This document shows, in pieces, positions 1 to 6,142 of a stretch of DNA of 11,663 nt (position 1 is its first letter; each line of letters starts with the position of its first letter). The stretch is from an uncultured Chloroflexota bacterium. Lineage in GTDB: Bacteria; Chloroflexota; Dehalococcoidia; UBA3495. The stretch spans positions 1 to 11,663 of the forward strand of contig CAJWBT010000038.1 in assembly GCA_913020235.1 (NCBI GenBank), given 5' to 3'. The position numbers and the translations under genes are program-made. The notes below the pieces were generated by a model, which saw nothing but the letters and a program-made list of their open reading frames with translations, ran no database searches and was not told where the DNA came from.

Positions 1-1275
1 TGGATCGACACGCTGGCCGACATGGAGACGGTGCTGGACGGCGTTGACCTCGACCGCATCAGCATTACCCAGACGGCCAATTCCATTCCGGCCTTCTGCA
101 TGATCATGTCCGTCGCGGAGAAGCGAGGCATCCCGCCCTCCCGGCTCCGGGGCACCATCCAGAACTCCGTGCCGCCATGGGGCGAAGGACCCGACCGGCG
201 CGGCAACCACTGTGTCGACATCATAGAGCACTGCTCCCACCACCTCCCTCTCTGGAACCACACCAGCATTTCTGTACGGAACACTCGGGAGACGGGCATC
301 TCCGCCGCCCAAGAGATGGCCTTTGGCATCTTCGAAGGCATCTGCACCATCAGCGCCCTTCTGGCCCGGGGTGTGGACATCGACGATTTCGCTCCCCGGC
401 TCTCGTTCTACCTCAGCGCTGAGAGCCAATTCCTGGAGGAGGTGGGCAAGTTCCGGGCTATGCGCCGCATGTGGGCCCGGCTGCTGCGGGAGCGGTTTGG
501 CGCCAAGGACTCGCGCTCCTGGCGCCTGCGCTTCCACGTCCAGACCTCCGGGGTCAGCCTGACCGCCCAGCAGCCCATGAACAACGTGGTGCGGGCAACC
601 ATGCACGCCCTGGCCGCTGCGCTGGGCGGTGCCCAGTCCATGTCGGTCAACGCTTTCGACGAGGCGATGGCCACCCCTACCCGGTTCAGCCAGACCCTCT
701 CCCTGCGCACCCAGCAGATCATCGCCTGCGAAACGGGCGTCACCTCCGTGGTGGACCCCCTGGGTGGCTCTTACTGCGTGGAGGCCCTGACCAGCGAGCT
801 TGAGCAGAGCGCCGCCCGCATACTGGCGACCTTGGAGGAGATGGACGTCCCGCAGGCCCTTGATTACATCACCCGGCAGTCCCACGATGCGGCCTACCGG
901 CGGCAGAACGCCATCGACTCCGGCCGGCAGGTTGTGGTGGGGGTCAACCGCTTCCAGACGGACGGCGACTCGGACTATCCGGAGCCGCCGGTGGAGGTGC
1001 TGAGGGCGGACCCGGCCTGGCGGAAGGAGCAGGTCCGGCGGCTGGAGCGGGTCAAACAGAACCGAAACCCGGCCAAGGCCGAAGAGGCAAGGCGGCGACT
1101 GGTGGAGGCCTACCTGGCAAGGGAGAACATCGTGGAGCCCACCCTTGAGGCGGTCCGGGCCTACCTCAGCATTGGCGAGATCGTCAAAGCCCTGTCCGAA
1201 GCCGGGGGCCCCGCCGAACTCCTTCAGCGCGGCGGATTCATCTACCGACCGTACGGGGCGGACCTTCGCGGGTAA
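1..1275 (+). CDS. Methylmalonyl-CoA-mutase-like catalytic (large) subunit, 5'-truncated
   Basis: The reading frame is open from base 1 and ends at TAA 1273-1275, giving 424 visible residues; the start lies upstream. The protein belongs to the adenosylcobalamin-dependent acyl-CoA mutase family, (beta/alpha)8 barrel chain. Family landmarks are GTIQN (151-165), FHVQTSG with the conserved His (535-537) and Gln (541-543), LTAQQPMNNVVR, and the stretch RTQQIIACETG followed by VDPLGGSY. The chain ends without a cobalamin domain, and the next gene supplies one. It departs from true methylmalonyl-CoA mutase in two places. After GTIQN the segment that normally carries the carboxylate-binding Arg (R207 in the Propionibacterium enzyme) is about seven residues shorter and unalignable by eye. 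The usual Tyr-His pair (Y243/H244) reads Arg-Asn at 277-282. The family is secure. The substrate is unknown, and a branched or hydroxylated acyl-CoA is as plausible as methylmalonyl-CoA. Confidence 0.9.
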   Translation, partial: WIDTLADMETVLDGVDLDRISITQTANSIPAFCMIMSVAEKRGIPPSRLRGTIQNSVPPWGEGPDRRGNHCVDIIEHCSHHLPLWNHTSISVRNTRETGISAAQEMAFGIFEGICTISALLARGVDIDDFAPRLSFYLSAESQFLEEVGKFRAMRRMWARLLRERFGAKDSRSWRLRFHVQTSGVSLTAQQPMNNVVRATMHALAAALGGAQSMSVNAFDEAMATPTRFSQTLSLRTQQIIACETGVTSVVDPLGGSYCVEALTSELEQSAARILATLEEMDVPQALDYITRQSHDAAYRRQNAIDSGRQVVVGVNRFQTDGDSDYPEPPVEVLRADPAWRKEQVRRLERVKQNRNPAKAEEARRRLVEAYLARENIVEPTLEAVRAYLSIGEIVKALSEAGGPAELLQRGGFIYRPYGADLRG

Positions 1276-1295
1276 GGCCAGGCGGGTAAGGAAAC

Positions 1296-1709
1296 ATGGG
1301 ACAGGCAAAAACGCGCTTTCTTCTCGGCAGCGATACCCCCGGCCACACGGCCGGCTACCAGGTGGTGGCCCGGGGCCTTCAGGACGCCGGAATAGAGGTC
1401 ATCTCCTTGGGCCATGCCGAGCCGGCGGAGGTGGCCGACGCGGCTTTGCAGGAGGACGTTGACTTTGTCGGCTACCGGATTACCGACCGGGACCCAATAG
1501 CCCTGGTGACCGCCCTTCGGTCGGCCATGAAGGAACGGGGCATCTCCCACATTCCGATTGTCGTGGGCGGCGTCGTTCTCAAGGACGCCGTCCCGGCACT
1601 GGAGAAATTGGGGGTGCTCGGCGTTTTCGGACCGGGGTCCCGCATCCCGGACATCGCGGCGTTCTTGTACGCTCATCAGGCAACGGAGGGTCCTCGGGCG
1701 ATATCCTAG
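1296..1709 (+). CDS. Cobalamin-binding (small) subunit of an acyl-CoA mutase
   Basis: This 137-residue protein has the length and fold pattern of a stand-alone B12-binding domain: a Rossmann-like alternation ending in VVGG (G91, G92) and VFGPGS. It should carry adenosylcobalamin and dock on the catalytic chain encoded just upstream. The start ATG is preceded by AAGGA at 1288-1292, a short spacing, and the gap to the upstream stop is 20 bp, so the two genes are very probably one transcript and one complex. The classical DxHxxG motif is altered. His17, the expected lower axial ligand to cobalt, and Gly20 are present, but the residue two before the His is Pro15, with an Asp only at position 13. 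The usual SxL is replaced by Arg61-Ile-Thr63. The family is clear, while the exact cobalamin contacts are less certain. Confidence 0.88.
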   Translation: MGQAKTRFLLGSDTPGHTAGYQVVARGLQDAGIEVISLGHAEPAEVADAALQEDVDFVGYRITDRDPIALVTALRSAMKERGISHIPIVVGGVVLKDAVPALEKLGVLGVFGPGSRIPDIAAFLYAHQATEGPRAIS

Positions 1710-1740
1710 TACTAAGTCAACTTGAATTTGATATACGGCA

Positions 1741-1806
1741 TCTGAGCGAAGCGAAGAATCTCGTTGTCACGCTGAGATTCCTCGTCTCTCCGCTCCTCGG
1801 AATGAC
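1741..1806. repeat. Dispersed hairpin repeat, GTCATTCCGAG family, copy 1
   Basis: The right arm (1775-1806) read on the - strand begins GTCATTCCGAGGAGC and matches 4544-4575 at 30 of 32 bases. The left part (1741-1761), with GAGCGAAGCGAAGAATCT, is a shorter, imperfect counter-arm, so the unit can fold back on itself. Two copies in opposite orientation within 3 kb, both between genes, fit a REP/MITE-like intergenic repeat. It has no coding capacity; small frames through it encode only repeat-derived peptides. Confidence 0.75.
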
Positions 1807-1897
1807 ATCCCGTTGAAACCGTGTTGACTGAGCAATAGTGCACCGTCTTGTAGATAGCTCCAGAATGGCGAAATTGTGCGACATCCCCGACCAGATA

Positions 1898-1966
1898 CCG
1901 TCTTTCCGGCGCAAGCCGGAACCCAGAGAAGCGATAGCTGGATCCCGGCGTTCGCCGGGATGACGG
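1898..1966. repeat. Inverted-pair palindromic repeat (two nested hairpins)
   Basis: The two 28-base ends (1898-1925 and 1939-1966) are inverted copies matching at 22 of 28 positions. Each end is itself a hairpin: TCCGGC-GCAA-GCCGGA at 1905-1920, with a 4-base loop, and TCCCGGCG-TT-CGCCGGGA at 1943-1960. The outer ends read CCGTC and GACGG. This architecture is typical of short palindromic intergenic repeats or a non-autonomous element. It is unrelated in sequence to the repeat at 1741-1806. Confidence 0.75.
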
Positions 1967-2160
1967 ACCGGGTATCAAGCCGTTTGCGAGACACTAGACT
2001 GGTATTCTGTCCAACAATTGGTTCTGCCGTCTCCTCGCCTTACCGTGTGGCTCTGATGCGGGCGCCCCATCCTCCCCCGGAATTACCTCGGCTGGCCTTT
2101 ACCTTCCTTGAGGTATAGACTCAGGAAATGAGACCGTTAGGAGGGAGGTACGACAAGCCC

Positions 2161-2949
2161 GTGATTCCAGACCGTTTCGGTGCTTTGTTCCTCGCGGGGG
2201 CTGTGCTCCTCAGCCTCGGGTTGGTTGCCTGTGGGAATGATCCGACTCCGGCGCCCACACTTGTTCCGCCCGCGGCAACGGTGACGCCCGGTAGCCCCGC
2301 CCTTGCCACACCCGTGCCGGTACAGCCGGCCGCCAGCCCAGCAGTCATACCAACACCAACCCTTGCCCCCACACCCCAGCCCACGATTACCCCTGCCGCT
2401 ACAGCTCCCCCCACTTCAACACCTACGCCCGCTTCTCCGCCCGAGCCACTAACGCTGGAGCTTTTGTCACCCGTGGACGGCGCCAGCTCAGAGATCAGGG
2501 CCATCAGGGTTCTGGGCAAGACCAGGATGGACGCAGTGGTGGGAATCAACGGGATTCCCGTGGAAGTCGCCGCTGACGGGAGCTTTCAGCACGATACAGT
2601 GCTCGACGAGGTGGAGAACGCGATTGAGGTGGTGGCTGAAGGTCTCCCCGGCGAGGCCGAGCTTCGGTCGGCAGTCGTCCTTTTTGCTCCTCCCACCGCC
2701 GGGTTGCCTTTTACCGTGTTCTATCCGCTCGACGGCCTGGAGGTGAACCAGCCGAACCTCCCGGTGATTGGGGGAACCAGGGCCGATGCGGCGGTGGGAG
2801 TAAACGGGTCCCCGGTTGACGTGAATGTTCTGGGACTCTTTTCTACCACGGTATCCCTGGACATAGGCGCCAACCTGATAGAGGTAGTGGCCTCCGACGT
2901 CCAGGGGAATGTCCGCTTTGAGGCCGTGGCGGTTTTCTACCTGCCATGA
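2161..2949 (+). CDS. Lipoprotein with Pro/Thr linker and two Ig-like domains
   Basis: The 262-residue protein begins with a short positive n-region and a hydrophobic core ending in a lipobox, LVAC, so Cys24 should be lipidated and the rest exposed outside the membrane. Residues 25-97 form a Pro/Thr/Ala-rich linker of TPTP type, a flexible stalk. Two related beta-sandwich repeats follow at about 98-176 and 183-262. Each has a S/YPxDG entry, a VxVNGxPVxV turn, a short F-containing loop, an N-x-IEVVA strand and a final V-F/FY strand, resembling glucodextranase-B-like or bacterial Ig-like domains. I chose GTG 2161 because a strong AGGAGGGAGGT (2139-2149) precedes it and it gives a textbook signal peptide. 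An in-frame ATG at 2128 is the alternative, but that Shine-Dalgarno would then lie inside the gene. A role in surface binding or adhesion is an inference only. Confidence 0.85.
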   Translation: MIPDRFGALFLAGAVLLSLGLVACGNDPTPAPTLVPPAATVTPGSPALATPVPVQPAASPAVIPTPTLAPTPQPTITPAATAPPTSTPTPASPPEPLTLELLSPVDGASSEIRAIRVLGKTRMDAVVGINGIPVEVAADGSFQHDTVLDEVENAIEVVAEGLPGEAELRSAVVLFAPPTAGLPFTVFYPLDGLEVNQPNLPVIGGTRADAAVGVNGSPVDVNVLGLFSTTVSLDIGANLIEVVASDVQGNVRFEAVAVFYLP

Positions 2950-3015
2950 TGTTGTCTGGGATGACTTGGGAACCGATCACTAAGGCAGATTCTGAGTAGT
3001 GATGAGTAATACGCA

Positions 3016-4374
3016 ATGGTCATAGCTAGATTTACGGCCCTGGTGGCCGCGATGGTGTTCTTGATTGCGCTCCCGGCAGTCGTGCTGGCGCAGGCGGCCC
3101 CACCGCATGCTTTTTTCGGGAGTGCCACCGTTGAAGGCATCCCGGCCCCTGATGGGACGGTGATTACAGCTTGGATCGACGATTCCCAGGTAGCATCGAC
3201 AACGATGTCAGAAGGCCGGTACACCGTCGTGGTGGTGGAGCCGGAAGGCGTGCATTACCCAGGGGAGACCGTATCTTTCAAGGTTGGAGACGTTGAGGCC
3301 GACCAGACAGCTGTTTGGGAGCAGGGAGGAGTAAATCAGCTGAACCTGACCGCGTCAACCGTCCAAGCTCCCCAGGTGGATACAGAGGCCGGCCCGGGCG
3401 AGTCCAGCCAAGATGGTGAGGCTGCAGGCGCGGGCGAGCCCGGCCAAGACGGTGAGGCTGCCGGCGCGGGCGAGCCCGGCCAAGGTGATGTGGACGCCGG
3501 CTCAGGCGAGCCTGACCAAGGTGATATGGATGCCGGCGCGGGCGGGCCCGGTCAAGGTGGTGAGGATACCGACGCGGGCAAAGCAAGAAGGGCCTTCGCG
3601 GGTGTGGTTGATGGTGAGCCGGCCGCTGCTGTGACCCTCATCCGGAAGGGAAGTGGACAGCGGGTGACGGTGCGCCTGGACAGCTATCGGGTCAGAACAC
3701 CGGGCGGGCCGGTGGCGGGTACCTTTACGGATGGCGCCAACGTAGTGATCTTGGCGCGGAGAGATGGCGCCGAGTGGGCGGCACTGTGGGTATTGGTAAA
3801 GCCCACGGGACCCAGCGCTCAACCGGTCACCGGCGCCGTCGTCAGCGTCCAAGACGGCGTCCTTACCATCATGCGGAGCAATGGGACCACCAAAACTGTG
3901 CAGCTCGGTCGAGGGGTCGCTCCACCCGAGGTAGGGGAGCTGGTGACCGGGTTCGCCGGTCCCGCGGCCGACGGCGACGCACAAAGCCGAGAGGGTCATC
4001 CAGTGACCAAGGGTCTGGTTAGGGCTTCCGAGGTGCGCCGGCGGCTGGAAGGCTTTCTCAACGATCTGACAGCTGCGGATGGAAGCCTGCCAGAGGAGGC
4101 GACCGGCCACCGAGCCCGGCTGGTTGACGATGTCGCGGTGATTCTCGAGGGTCACGCTGACGAGCGCGTAAGCATACTTGAAAAGCTGAGTGGAAGGAAT
4201 CTGCCGGCCCAGGCCGTGGAGGGTATGCAAAGGGCACTCGAGAAGACCAAGCTTGACCGGGGCCAGGCTCGAGCCAACGCGGCAGAGGCCCGGAACAGGG
4301 CAGGACCTCCGCCAGGTCGGGGACAGGGCGCTGCCGCTGGCCAAGGCAACAGTAGAGGCCAGGGGAGTAGGTAA
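3016..4374 (+). CDS. Secreted protein with 12-residue Gly/Glu repeats and DUF5666-like domain
   Basis: The 452-residue protein has an N-terminal signal peptide: Arg5, a hydrophobic core at 7-24, and likely cleavage near the Ala/Gln/Ala run at 25-28. Residues 32-113 form a beta domain (HAFFGSATVEG start, PDGTVITAWID, TVSFKVGDVEAD) like the carboxypeptidase-regulatory/surface domains of Chloroflexota and archaeal envelope proteins. Residues 128-187 are five 12-residue acidic repeats. About 194-315 contains paired beta segments resembling DUF5666, for example TGAVVSVQDGVLTI followed by a TKTVQLG strand. The C-terminal third is charged and helical and ends in a Gly/Arg/Gln-rich tail. The start at ATG 3016 lacks a clear Shine-Dalgarno; ATG 3052 would leave a signal with no positive n-region. 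It follows the lipoprotein by 66 bp, so co-transcription is possible. Export is well supported; the function is unknown. Confidence 0.8.
   Translation: MVIARFTALVAAMVFLIALPAVVLAQAAPPHAFFGSATVEGIPAPDGTVITAWIDDSQVASTTMSEGRYTVVVVEPEGVHYPGETVSFKVGDVEADQTAVWEQGGVNQLNLTASTVQAPQVDTEAGPGESSQDGEAAGAGEPGQDGEAAGAGEPGQGDVDAGSGEPDQGDMDAGAGGPGQGGEDTDAGKARRAFAGVVDGEPAAAVTLIRKGSGQRVTVRLDSYRVRTPGGPVAGTFTDGANVVILARRDGAEWAALWVLVKPTGPSAQPVTGAVVSVQDGVLTIMRSNGTTKTVQLGRGVAPPEVGELVTGFAGPAADGDAQSREGHPVTKGLVRASEVRRRLEGFLNDLTAADGSLPEEATGHRARLVDDVAVILEGHADERVSILEKLSGRNLPAQAVEGMQRALEKTKLDRGQARANAAEARNRAGPPPGRGQGAAAGQGNSRGQGSR
3397..3576 (+). repeat. In-frame tandem repeat, five 36-bp units
   Basis: Five consecutive 36-bp units encode residues 128-187 of the secreted protein. 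The peptide units run GESSQDGEAAGA, GEPGQDGEAAGA, GEPGQGDVDAGS, GEPDQGDMDAGA and GGPGQGGEDTDA. The second and third units are close at the DNA level and the outer ones have drifted, as in a minisatellite that expanded by slippage and then diverged. The product is a flexible, acidic, probably unstructured spacer. Confidence 0.85.
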
Positions 4375-4390
4375 GGGGCCTCTGAGAGGC
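4354..4390 (+). terminator. Weak stem-loop at the end of the secreted-protein gene
   Basis: AGAGGCC (4354-4360) and GGCCTCT (4377-4383) form a perfect 7-bp inverted repeat around the stop codon. A competing 5-bp hairpin, GCCTC-TGA-GAGGC, lies at 4378-4390. No T-run follows, so an intrinsic terminator is only a weak possibility. Confidence 0.25.
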
Positions 4391-4543
4391 ATACTGCTCC
4401 ATCGTATCGCCGTGGGTCCGGATCCACCCGTCAATCGTCCCCACAGCCGGCAAACACGGTCTTGGTAATATCATCCAGCCAACGAGCAGGCGTTGGGCGG
4501 CTCCACTGCACCATTCCCCACGCAGCGGCTTTGCCTCAAAACC

Positions 4544-4641
4544 GTCATTCCGAGGAGCGAAGCGACGAGGAATCTGGTGCGGGGTTCCTCCATGGCAGCC
4601 TGGACCCACCACCCCAGACCCCTCGCTTCACTCGGGGTGAC
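4544..4641. repeat. Dispersed hairpin repeat, GTCATTCCGAG family, copy 2
   Basis: The left end (4544-4577, GTCATTCCGAGGAGCGAAGC...) and the right end (4614-4641, ending CTCGGGGTGAC) are imperfect inverted copies with a central spacer of about 36 bases. The left arm matches the inverted copy near 1775-1806 at 30 of 32 bases. The whole unit lies between genes and looks like a complete REP/MITE-type element. Confidence 0.75.
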
Positions 4642-4919
4642 ATATTCCAACATACCTTTGAGGCAAGTCCCGCGCAACGGATTGCCGCACTTGCGCCCTT
4701 TCCAGTGAGTTCCCAACATTCGGCCTTCGCCTCACCATTGCGGCAAGCCCATCCCTGACAGCTTCGTCATGTCCCGGGTTAGCCCGATTCCCTGAGCCAC
4801 CCGCCGAGCGGGCATTGAATGGGCGCGAAAACTCCCGCGGGCCCGCCTCCATCATCTGGATGAAGGTCTGTCATCCGGGAGGTTGACCCCGGCATCCGCC
4901 CCACTCCACCTGTTAAGGG

Positions 4920-4947
4920 TTGACCTACGTATCATCCTTTCTACTAT
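4920..4947 (+). promoter_or_regulatory. Candidate sigma-70-type promoter for the small zinc-ribbon gene
   Basis: TTGACC (4920-4925) matches the -35 consensus at 5 of 6 bases. It is followed after 16 bases by TACTAT (4942-4947), a 4 of 6 match to the -10. The stretch is locally AT-richer than its surroundings. It would give an untranslated leader of roughly 115 bases before the gene at 5070. Sequence match only. Confidence 0.4.
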
Positions 4948-5069
4948 CTGAAATAGGTGGATTGGAGGATGTCCGCCAAGGTCCAGGGGTCTATTATCAG
5001 TGCAACAGGCTGAATTAGGACGGTAGGTGATAGCCCACCGGGACCGAAATAAATGGGAGTGTTGAGCAG

Positions 5070-5261
5070 ATGTTCTGGTTGAAGGCTTGCCCCAAGTGTC
5101 AAGGTGACCTGTATAGGAGTAAAGATACTTATGGAGCGTACGTCGCCTGCATGCAGTGCAGCCGTTATCTGACTGAGGCCGAAGAAACCGGTCTTGGGAA
5201 CGCCAGTTCAAGCTCCAGCATACAGCCAGCCGTCGCCCGTAAGGCGGCGGTAGCCGCCTAG
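5070..5261 (+). CDS. Small zinc-ribbon protein
   Basis: The 63-residue protein has two CxxC knuckles, CPKC (Cys7, Cys10) and CMQC (Cys27, Cys30), separated by 16 residues including a GDLY turn. This is a classic four-Cys zinc ribbon. The C-terminal half is Ser/Ala-rich and looks disordered. There are no membrane segments, so it is likely cytoplasmic. The start ATG is preceded by GGGAG at 5055-5059, with about 10 bases of spacing, and a promoter-like sequence lies upstream. Zinc ribbons of this size occur as nucleic-acid-binding or partner-binding adaptors, but no specific role can be read from the sequence. The next small gene lies about 100 bp downstream on the same strand and also carries a Cys cluster, so the two may be expressed together. 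Confidence 0.75.
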   Translation: MFWLKACPKCQGDLYRSKDTYGAYVACMQCSRYLTEAEETGLGNASSSSSIQPAVARKAAVAA

Positions 5262-5360
5262 GACCGGTCTCGGAGACGGACTCGAAAATCGAGGGGCGAA
5301 ATAGCGAAAAGAGCCGGTGTGCCCTACATTATGGAAACTCGAGGGAGGAGGGAACAGCTG

Positions 5361-5636
5361 ATGGACCAGAGCGAACGGATGGAAATCGACCAGGTGCGCG
5401 CTGTGGTCACGGGGCTGATGCGTGGGGAGCCGACATCATTCGAGAGTGTTGAGACCGCTCGGGAGGCGGTCCAGGGCATGTACGACCAGGCTGCGGCTCA
5501 CGGTCTCACGGTGGCAGAGGTGGTCAGGGCCGTGCTCACTCCGGTGTTCGATGGTAGGCGGGGCTGCGACTGCCCAACCTGCAAGACCCGCAGGAGGGAT
5601 GAGTCTCTTTTGCGTGGCAGCGTTCCTGTCGCCTAG
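5361..5636 (+). CDS. Small conserved-looking hypothetical protein with CxCxxC motif
   Basis: The 91-residue protein was not recognised as a named family. ATG 5361 was chosen because GGAGG/GGAGGG (5344-5352) stands 8 bases upstream. In-frame GTG 5319 and ATG 5331 would put that site inside the gene. The N-terminal 60 residues look helical and amphipathic: a Glu/Arg-rich start, then VETAREAVQGMYDQAAAHG and LTVAEVVRAVLTPVF. After this comes a basic tail with GCDCPTCKTRRR (Cys69, Cys71, Cys74). Three closely spaced Cys could bind a metal as half of a dimeric site or be redox active; this is inference. Sitting 100 bp after the zinc-ribbon gene, it may be its partner. The reading frame is supported mainly by the ribosome binding site and codon usage. 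Confidence 0.65.
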   Translation: MDQSERMEIDQVRAVVTGLMRGEPTSFESVETAREAVQGMYDQAAAHGLTVAEVVRAVLTPVFDGRRGCDCPTCKTRRRDESLLRGSVPVA

Positions 5637-6142
5637 AGCTTCTCGCGCTTTGCCGGCATTGGCCGGAGGTTAGCTAGATAAGACCGTTGAAAAAGGGGGC
5701 GCCAGACGGCCCTATGGGTCGCAGCCGCCGCCCGACGCCGGCAGCGTCTATCGATACTCACAGCGAAGCACGCGGTGAACGCGGAACCGCGACGATCTCT
5801 TGCTCCGTTTCAGCGCGCCCCCAGTGATCGCTGCGGTTGCGTGCGGGTTCCAAGGACTGAAAACACCGTCGATTTCGGTCACACAGCCCTGAAACGACGC
5901 GCGATTGTTTACGACTCAGGTTTCCTGCTAGACTGCAGCTTTCTAACGCAGACACCCGTAATGTCCCACGGCAGAGCGGAGGCGATGAAAGGTTGTGAGA
6001 CCCGGATTGGCGGGAAGGCTTGATCATAGGCCGAATAGGGAGTAGTTTCCAGAAAACGATTGCTTGCGCCGGTTGTTTTCTTGCTTTGACGCGAACGCCG
6101 GCGCGGATCGCGGCCAAAACGCCAGCCGCTGGAGGTAGACCG
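5637..6142. other. Intergenic region without a recognised gene
   Basis: About 500 bases separate the small CxCxxC gene from the redox fusion. A 5-bp hairpin, CCGGC-ATTG-GCCGG (5653-5666), sits shortly after the upstream stop but has no T-run. A GTG-initiated frame at 5775-6023 (82 codons) lacks a ribosome binding site and recognisable features. I see no RNA gene and no promoter I would stand behind. Confidence 0.5.

Larger units (their letters stand above)
4391..5069. other. Intergenic region without a recognised gene
   Basis: Apart from the repeat at 4544-4641 and the promoter-like sequence near 4920-4947, I see no gene here. Open frames on both strands begin or end inside the repeat and lack convincing ribosome binding sites or recognisable protein features. 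A small hairpin, CCCGC-CGA-GCGGG, lies at 4800-4812 with no T-run. The region could hold decayed coding sequence, but nothing allows a name. Confidence 0.5.

Noticed and set aside
1824..1856. TTGACT followed by TAGATA as a promoter
   Set aside because: The spacer is 21 bases, too long for a standard promoter, and no gene starts nearby downstream.
1767..1994. Small - strand frames with peptides such as VIPANAGIQ and SEERRDEES
   Set aside because: These are translations of the palindromic repeats and recur wherever such repeats occur; they are not genes.
3502..4434. Open frame of 310 codons on the - strand
   Set aside because: Antisense to the secreted-protein gene; its apparent peptide patterns are read-outs of the tandem repeat and GC-rich codons.
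4462..4758. Small + strand frame of 98 codons
   Set aside because: It runs through the hairpin repeat at 4544-4641 and has no Shine-Dalgarno or domain.
5775..6023. GTG-initiated frame of 82 codons before the redox fusion
   Set aside because: No ribosome binding site and no protein-like pattern; kept as intergenic.
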